Source of the DNA: Nocardiopsis sp. JB363
Lineage (GTDB): Bacteria > Actinomycetota > Actinomycetes > Streptosporangiales > Streptosporangiaceae
Length of the DNA stretch: 48,339 nt
Assembly (NCBI RefSeq): GCF_900143625.1
Contig: NZ_FRFF01000013.1
Location: 1-48,339, forward strand
Direction of reading: 5' to 3'
A program made the position numbers and the translations under genes. The notes below the pieces were generated by a model. It saw only the letters and a program-made list of their open reading frames with translations, did not search any database and was not told the origin of the DNA. Positions 42,456 through 48,339 of the stretch are shown here, in pieces (position 1 is the stretch's first letter; each line of letters begins with the position of its first letter).

Positions 42456-42494
42456 AACCCGACCGGGTGCGCTTAACACCGGGTCGGGTTTTTT
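42456..42494 (+). terminator. Intrinsic terminator on the strand opposite the HTH_36 leader
   Basis: AACCCGACCGGGTG (42456-42469) pairs with CACCGGGTCGGGTT (42477-42490), with one mismatch and a seven-base loop, and runs into six T residues (42489-42494). It is oriented on the plus strand, where there is no upstream gene that needs it, so a short RNA from this strand is likely. Confidence 0.72.
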
Positions 42495-42593
42495 ATTGGA
42501 CGATATCCAAGCTAGCGGAGAGAGCGAAAGTTCACGCAGTTTTCTCTCAAATCCGCACATGCCAGAGAATGGAAACTCGACCCACAGGTTCAC

Positions 42594-42647
42594 AATGCCG
42601 GCATTTTCCTGAATGCCCGATTCGAGAGAATGCACCGGAATGCACCG
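42594..42647. repeat. Palindrome and iteron-like GAATGC repeats
   Basis: AATGCCGGCATT at 42594-42605 is a perfect 12-bp palindrome. GAATGC follows at 42611, 42628 and 42638; the last two are exact tandem copies of GAATGCACCG. They lie between the HTH_36 gene and gdhA, in relatively AT-rich DNA. Confidence 0.6.
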
Positions 42648-42682
42648 GCTTCCTCAGCAGGGCCGACACCACCGCGCACAGC

Positions 42683-42720
42683 AAAAGCCCCGCAGGCCCA
42701 TCAGGGCCCACGGGGCTTTT
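42683..42720 (-). terminator. Intrinsic terminator of gdhA
   Basis: AAAAGCCCCG (42683-42692) and CGGGGCTTTT (42711-42720) form a perfect 10-bp stem with a further GGCCC/GGGCC stem inside. On the minus strand it ends in four T residues, 17 bp after the gdhA stop, as expected. Confidence 0.85.
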
Positions 42721-42736
42721 CACCACAAACCGAACG

Positions 42737-44566
<1,830 letters not shown>

Positions 44567-45379
44567 ATGCCCGGTGACCAGGACCACCCCCTCCACGGCG
44601 GCATGATGAACACCGTCACCCGCCGCGGCGACCGGGTCATGCGCACCGCCCCCGACCACGCACCCGCCCTGCACACCTTCCTGACCCGCCTGGGCCAGGC
44701 CGGATTCACCGGCGCCCCCGCGCCCCTGGCCCTGCACCCCGACGGGTACGAAGAACTCACCTTCCTCCCAGGCGAGGTGGCCCTGCCGCCCTTCCCCGCG
44801 TGGGCCCTGCGCGATGAGACCGTGACCCAGGTGGCCGCCCTCCTTCGCCGCTACCACGACGCCGCCGCGACGATCCCCCCAGACCCGGACGTCGACTGGC
44901 CCACCGCGCTCGCCGACCCCGAAGGCGGCACCCTGCTGTGCCACAACGACCCGTGCCTGGAGAACATCGTCTTCCGCCACGGCCGGGCGGTGGCACTGAT
45001 CGACTTCGACCTGGCCGCACCGGGCCGCCCGGTATGGGACCTGGCCGCCCTGTCCTTCTACCTCGGCCCCACCCTGGACCCCGAATCGGCCACCACCAGC
45101 GGTTTCCAAGGCCTGGACACCCCGCGCCGGCTGCGCCTGATGGCCGACGCCTACGGCATGGACCGCACCGACCGCGAAATCCTCCCGGCCACGGTGCGCC
45201 GATACAACGAAGTCTCCCGCGACTTCGTGCGCACCATGGTCGAGAGCGGCAACACCCTGTTCATCCGCGACCTGGAACGCTTCGGCGGCTGGGCCCGCTG
45301 GGACCGGCGCCACGACTGGCTCACCGAACAGGAACCGCTCTTCCTTCGCGCCCTGCTCGACCCCACCCCCTTCGACTGA
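44567..45379 (+). CDS. APH-like phosphotransferase family protein
   Basis: 270 residues. The Brenner motif is L-L-C-H-N-D-P-C-L-E-N-I-V-F (Asp and Asn), with metal-binding I-D-F-D-L-A-A-P-G-R-P-V-W-D-L-A. The N-lobe is short (Y-E-E-L-T-F-L-P-G-E-V), as in small-molecule kinases of the APH/choline-kinase superfamily. Substrate unknown; antibiotic inactivation is possible but not shown. AAGGAGAG precedes ATG 44567. Confidence 0.85.
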   Translation: MPGDQDHPLHGGMMNTVTRRGDRVMRTAPDHAPALHTFLTRLGQAGFTGAPAPLALHPDGYEELTFLPGEVALPPFPAWALRDETVTQVAALLRRYHDAAATIPPDPDVDWPTALADPEGGTLLCHNDPCLENIVFRHGRAVALIDFDLAAPGRPVWDLAALSFYLGPTLDPESATTSGFQGLDTPRRLRLMADAYGMDRTDREILPATVRRYNEVSRDFVRTMVESGNTLFIRDLERFGGWARWDRRHDWLTEQEPLFLRALLDPTPFD

Positions 45380-45448
45380 ACCCGCCTTCGTCCACAGGCC
45401 CGGCACGGCGACGTGTCCCCACCCGATTCCACGGGCATCCTCCAAGGC

Positions 45449-45784
45449 ATGGACAACACCACCTCGGGGCACAACGGTCCCACCCGGCAGGTGGGACGGC
45501 CCGACGCCGAACACCTGGTGGCGGTCCTGAACCGCCACCGCGCCGACCTGGCCGGAGCCAAAGGCGTCACCATCGGCTCCGGCGAGATCGTGCACACCCT
45601 CACCAGCCACCTGTGGGCGGGGGTATCGGTACCGGCCACCGGCTGCCACGCCGCCGTGGACCCACTGCGCCTGCGCGCCGCCACCACCGGGGTGAACTGC
45701 CGCCGCTGCCTGGCCCGCTACCGCCGCCCCGACGCCTCCATCCCAGGCCAGACCCTGCTGGAGCTGTCCACTACCCGTGACTGA
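45449..45784 (+). CDS. Hypothetical protein with C-x(n)-C-x2-C motif
   Basis: 111 residues. No family recognised. The centre has H-T-L-T-S-H-L-W-A-G-V-S-V, and the C-terminal half has C-H-A-A-V-D ... G-V-N-C-R-R-C-L-A-R, where three Cys and a His could bind zinc. Codon use is typical. ATG 45449 (after CCAAGG) is preferred to GTG 45413. It follows the phosphotransferase with a 69-bp gap. Confidence 0.6.
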   Translation: MDNTTSGHNGPTRQVGRPDAEHLVAVLNRHRADLAGAKGVTIGSGEIVHTLTSHLWAGVSVPATGCHAAVDPLRLRAATTGVNCRRCLARYRRPDASIPGQTLLELSTTRD

Positions 45785-45965
45785 AGCCCCCCCAGGCTCG
45801 CGGGTAGGCGCCCACCTGATGGACGGGTCCCACCGCCCGGGCACCACACCCACCCACCCGGTGGGTGCGTGGGCGGTCGACCGGCGCCCCGCAGTCCACG
45901 CCCTCCCCGGGCCGATCCCGGAAAACCCGTGGCCCCACATCATCGGCTCGGGGGAGGATCACACC

Positions 45966-47012
45966 ATGCGCATGGGAGTGGTGGGCCTTCGTCAGGGACT
46001 GCACATGGCCGACTGGGCACGGCGGATCGGGATCGACGTGGTCGCCGGCTGCGATGTGGACCCCGCCACGGCACAGCGGGCCGCCACACGAATGCCCGCC
46101 CTGACCCTGGTGGAGCACTGGCGTGAGCTGCTCCACCTGAACCTGGACGCGGTGCTGCTCACCAACGACTTCGACGCCCACGCGCCCCTGGCCATGACCT
46201 TCCTCGAACACGGCGTCCACGTGCTCTCCGAAACCGCGGCCTGCACCACCGCCCAGGAGGGCGCCGACCTGCTGGCCACCGCCCAGGCCGCCCAGGCCAC
46301 CTACTCCTTCGCCGAGAACTACGTCCTGCACCCGCACGTGCGTCTGCTGCGCGCACTCGCCCACCAGGGCACCTTGGGCGAGATCGACCTCATCGAAGCG
46401 GACTACCTGCACGCCATGGCGCCCCAGGCGGTCCACGACCTGATCGGGGACCCGGGCCACTGGCGCGGCCGTATCCCCCCGACCGCCTACTGCACGCACT
46501 CCCTGTCCCCGATCCTGGCGATCACCCAAGCCATGCCGGTGCAGGTCACCGCCTTTCCCGTGCACACCTCCTCCCCCCGTCAGGCCTGCGTGATGGCGGT
46601 GCGTCTGTCCACCGGAGCGTTGGCCCTGACCCGTAACGGCTTCCTCCAAGGGGAACCGGACTCGCACTGGAGCCGGCTCTCGGTGCACGGCACACGCGCG
46701 GCGGCCGAGTCGGGACGAAGTCCAGGTGAGCGCGCCTGGTCGGTGCGGGTACGCCACCAGGGTTGGACACGCGCCGACGGCCGCATCCACGAGGCCGAAC
46801 ACAGCGCCCCACCCGTGCTCGTGGACGGGGTGCCCGTGCCACGCGGACAGGAGGGCACGGTGCTCGTGCTCCAAGGGCTGCGCGCGACCGTGGAAGAGGG
46901 GACGCCACCCCCGGTGGGGGTGCGCGAGGCGGTGGCCGCGTCCCTGGTGGGGGTGGCCGGCGCCCGGTCCCTACGGGAAGGCTCGGTGCCGATACCGGTC
47001 CCCCTGCCCTGA
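45966..47012 (+). CDS. Gfo/Idh/MocA family oxidoreductase
   Basis: 348 residues. The Rossmann start is M-G-V-V-G-L-R-Q-G (loop less regular than GxGxxG), then D-V-V-A-G-C-D-V-D-P, L-D-A-V-L-L-T-N-D-F-D-A-H, and the G-V-H-V-L-S-E-T-A-A motif where the catalytic 'EKP' reads S-E-T-A, so the usual lysine is absent. The C-terminal domain has Y-L-H-A-M-A and a C-terminal Pro-rich end. Since the Lys of EKP is not conserved, it may be a divergent or non-redox family member. ATG 45966 follows GGGAGGATC. Confidence 0.82.
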   Translation: MRMGVVGLRQGLHMADWARRIGIDVVAGCDVDPATAQRAATRMPALTLVEHWRELLHLNLDAVLLTNDFDAHAPLAMTFLEHGVHVLSETAACTTAQEGADLLATAQAAQATYSFAENYVLHPHVRLLRALAHQGTLGEIDLIEADYLHAMAPQAVHDLIGDPGHWRGRIPPTAYCTHSLSPILAITQAMPVQVTAFPVHTSSPRQACVMAVRLSTGALALTRNGFLQGEPDSHWSRLSVHGTRAAAESGRSPGERAWSVRVRHQGWTRADGRIHEAEHSAPPVLVDGVPVPRGQEGTVLVLQGLRATVEEGTPPPVGVREAVAASLVGVAGARSLREGSVPIPVPLP

Positions 47013-47056
47013 ACCCGCACCCGCGGGCAGGTGGCCGGCATTCAGGTCGTGGACCA

Positions 47057-47207
47057 CCCCATGCCCCCGCACACGCGCGAATGCGCTCGACGCCGTCGAA
47101 CCCGGCGTCGGCGGCGACCCCATGCCCGCGCACGGACGCGAATACGGCGGCCCCGTCCCCGGAGAGTGCGGGGACCGGGCCCATGCACGCGCACGGACGC
47201 GGACGCG
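47057..47207. repeat. Three imperfect 29-bp repeats with exact 61-bp period
   Basis: Copies at 47057-47085, 47118-47146 and 47179-47207 share the core (C)CCCATGC[C/A]C[C/G]CGCAC; copies 1 and 2, and copies 2 and 3, are each identical at 24 of 29 positions by eye. The two 32-bp intervals differ in sequence, but each holds a hairpin (GACGCCG/CGGCGTC and GTCCCCG/CGGGGAC). The 61-bp period is not a multiple of three, so it is not coding. It lies in the intergenic region 47013-47319. Confidence 0.7.
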
Positions 47208-47319
47208 GGCGGGTCCACCTTCCCCGGCCACGACCCCGGGTGCTCCCCTAAGCTCAAGGTGACCTCGGACCCGCCTCGGTGGTCCCCTCGTCCCACCTTG
47301 CTCCTGGAGTGTTCCCCGC

Positions 47320-48318
47320 GTGTCCACCCTCCCCACCCGCCACCGTCCCTCCGGGCTGGCCTTCGCCCTCACCTCGGCCCTGGCCTTCGGCGGTTCGGGG
47401 GTCTTCGCCCGCCCCCTGTTGGACGCCGGCATGGACCCGCTCCACGTCACCTGGCTACGGGTGGCCGGCGCCGCACTGATCCTGCTGCCGGTGGCCCTGC
47501 GCCACTGGCGTCTGGTCCTGCGCCGTCCCCTGTTGTTGCTGGCCTATGGCCTTTTCCCCATGGCCGGGGTTCAGGCTCTGTACTTCGCCGCCATCGCCCG
47601 CATCCCCGTCGGTATCGCCCTGCTGCTGGAGTTCCTGGGCCCGGTCCTGGTGTTGCTCTGGGTGCGTGTGGTGCGCCGCAATCGGGTCTCCCCCGCCGCC
47701 GTCATCGGTGTGGTGTTGGCGGTGGCCGGGCTGGGCCTGCTGCTGGAGGTGTGGGCCGGCATGCGCCTGGACGCCATCGGGGTGGGTCTGGCGTTGGGCG
47801 CGGCCGCCGCCCAGGCGGCGTTCTTCCTGTTGGGCGATGCCATGGGAGAGGACACCGACCCGTTGGCCGTCATCGCCTTCGGCGCGTTGATCGCCGGTGT
47901 GGTGTTGGGCCTCATGGCCCGCCCTTGGACCCTGCCCTGGCAACTGCTGGGTACCCCTCTGCCTCTGGGCTCTCTCACCCTGCCCGGGTGGGCCCTCGCC
48001 TCGTGGCTGGCCCTGGTGTGCACCGCCATCGCCTACTTCCTCGGGGTCTCGGCGATCAAACGCCTGTCCCCGCAGGTCGCCGGAGGTGTGGCCTATCTGG
48101 AGGTGGTCACCGCCATCGTGCTGGCCTGGATCCTGCTCGGCGAGGCGCTCAACACCATGCAGCTGCTGGGCGCGGTGGTGATCGTGACCGGGGCGTTCAT
48201 CGCTCAGACCGCGGTGCCCACCGCCCCGACCGACACCGCGACCGGTGACCTCGAACCCGGGTCCGCCACCTCGGCACCGCAGGAGGATCCCCAACGCCCC
48301 CACACCCTTCGGCGTTGA
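47320..48318 (+). CDS. EamA/RhaT family (DMT) exporter
   Basis: 332 residues, ten transmembrane segments arranged as two EamA repeats: L-A-F-A-L-T-S-A-L-A-F-G-G-S-G-V-F at the start, with P-L-H-V-T-W-L-R-V-A-G-A, and the second repeat from V-G-L-A-L-G-A-A-A-A-Q. The C-terminal A-I-K-R-L-S-P-Q-V-A-G-G-V-A-Y-L-E-V-V is the standard repeat-2 end. RhtA-like members export amino acids; the substrate here is unknown. The GTG start at 47320 has GGAG upstream. The last ~35 residues are hydrophilic. Confidence 0.9.
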   Translation: MSTLPTRHRPSGLAFALTSALAFGGSGVFARPLLDAGMDPLHVTWLRVAGAALILLPVALRHWRLVLRRPLLLLAYGLFPMAGVQALYFAAIARIPVGIALLLEFLGPVLVLLWVRVVRRNRVSPAAVIGVVLAVAGLGLLLEVWAGMRLDAIGVGLALGAAAAQAAFFLLGDAMGEDTDPLAVIAFGALIAGVVLGLMARPWTLPWQLLGTPLPLGSLTLPGWALASWLALVCTAIAYFLGVSAIKRLSPQVAGGVAYLEVVTAIVLAWILLGEALNTMQLLGAVVIVTGAFIAQTAVPTAPTDTATGDLEPGSATSAPQEDPQRPHTLRR

Positions 48319-48339
48319 AGCAGGCCACCACCCACCCCA

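Overview
The window is very GC-rich, with strong G/C bias at third codon positions, frequent GTG (and some TTG) starts and GGAGG-type ribosome binding sites. Its families (XRE/DUF5753 plus DUF397, FhuF-like reductase, DUF2784, GAP-family membrane protein, PF13796-type sensor domain, BldC-like HTH) are typical of filamentous actinomycetes, and Nocardiopsis or a relative in the Nocardiopsaceae fits best; this is inference from gene style, not from a marker gene. No rRNA, tRNA or recognisable transposase was seen. The first ~42 bases are a Nextera transposase adapter with two mismatches, so the left end is an assembly end and the first gene is cut by it.

Layout. 0-3.9 kb: truncated WYL regulator, a stand-alone Clp-N protein, DUF2784 membrane protein, a GNAT-like protein, a Gfo/Idh/MocA oxidoreductase and a small conserved protein. 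3.9-7.0 kb: a minus-strand operon of NarL-type histidine kinase, LuxR-type response regulator and DUF4097 membrane-anchored beta-repeat protein. 7.1-11.1 kb: FhuF-like Fe-S protein, membrane protein, BldC-like HTH, SAM methyltransferase, PLP-dependent threonine dehydratase-like enzyme. 11.4-12.7 kb: an atypical-composition membrane protein with a TTA codon and an apparent double frameshift. 12.9-18.3 kb: MarR, GNAT, a divergent TetR/GAP-family transporter pair with a twin operator, an orphan sensor-domain protein, a CPBP protease, a remnant of an oxidoreductase gene and an alpha/beta hydrolase. 18.4-23.8 kb: an ABC exporter behind a MerR-type 19-bp-spacer promoter, a maltose-type acetyltransferase, an SDR lacking its catalytic Ser and Tyr, and a TetR-acyltransferase operon. 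23.9-25.4 kb: a tandem fluoride-channel (crcB) pair followed by a methyltransferase.

25.5-28.7 kb: a UvrA2-type ATPase divergent from a TetR with a clear operator between them. 28.8-33.9 kb: a 15-bp tandem repeat, a 32-residue membrane protein, an SGNH hydrolase, a methyltransferase, then an XRE/DUF5753-DUF397 pair facing an unknown 107-residue protein across a 37-bp dyad, and an APH-like kinase. 34-38.4 kb: erythromycin-esterase-like protein, lipoprotein, secreted I36 inhibitor/crystallin-like protein, PPOX flavoprotein, and an operon of membrane protein plus winged-helix regulator behind a GTTTCC/GGAAAC dyad. 38.6-42.4 kb: Vat-like acetyltransferase, DinB-like protein, aldo/keto reductase and a replication-protein-like HTH_36 protein. 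42.4-48.3 kb: a structured intergenic region, NADP glutamate dehydrogenase (gdhA), APH-like kinase, small Cys-containing protein, second Gfo/Idh/MocA protein, a three-copy 61-bp-period repeat array, and an EamA exporter.

The genes are mostly short independent units rather than one pathway. Several could act against toxic compounds (ABC exporter, UvrA2, EreA-like esterase, Vat-like acetyltransferase, two APH-like kinases, FluC pair), and five regulatory regions carry well-formed inverted or repeated operators. The most unusual structures are the 61-bp-period array (47057-47207), the rep-like gene with an oppositely oriented terminator in its leader (42384-42494), the triple-motif DUF397 protein, and the catalytically incomplete SDR.
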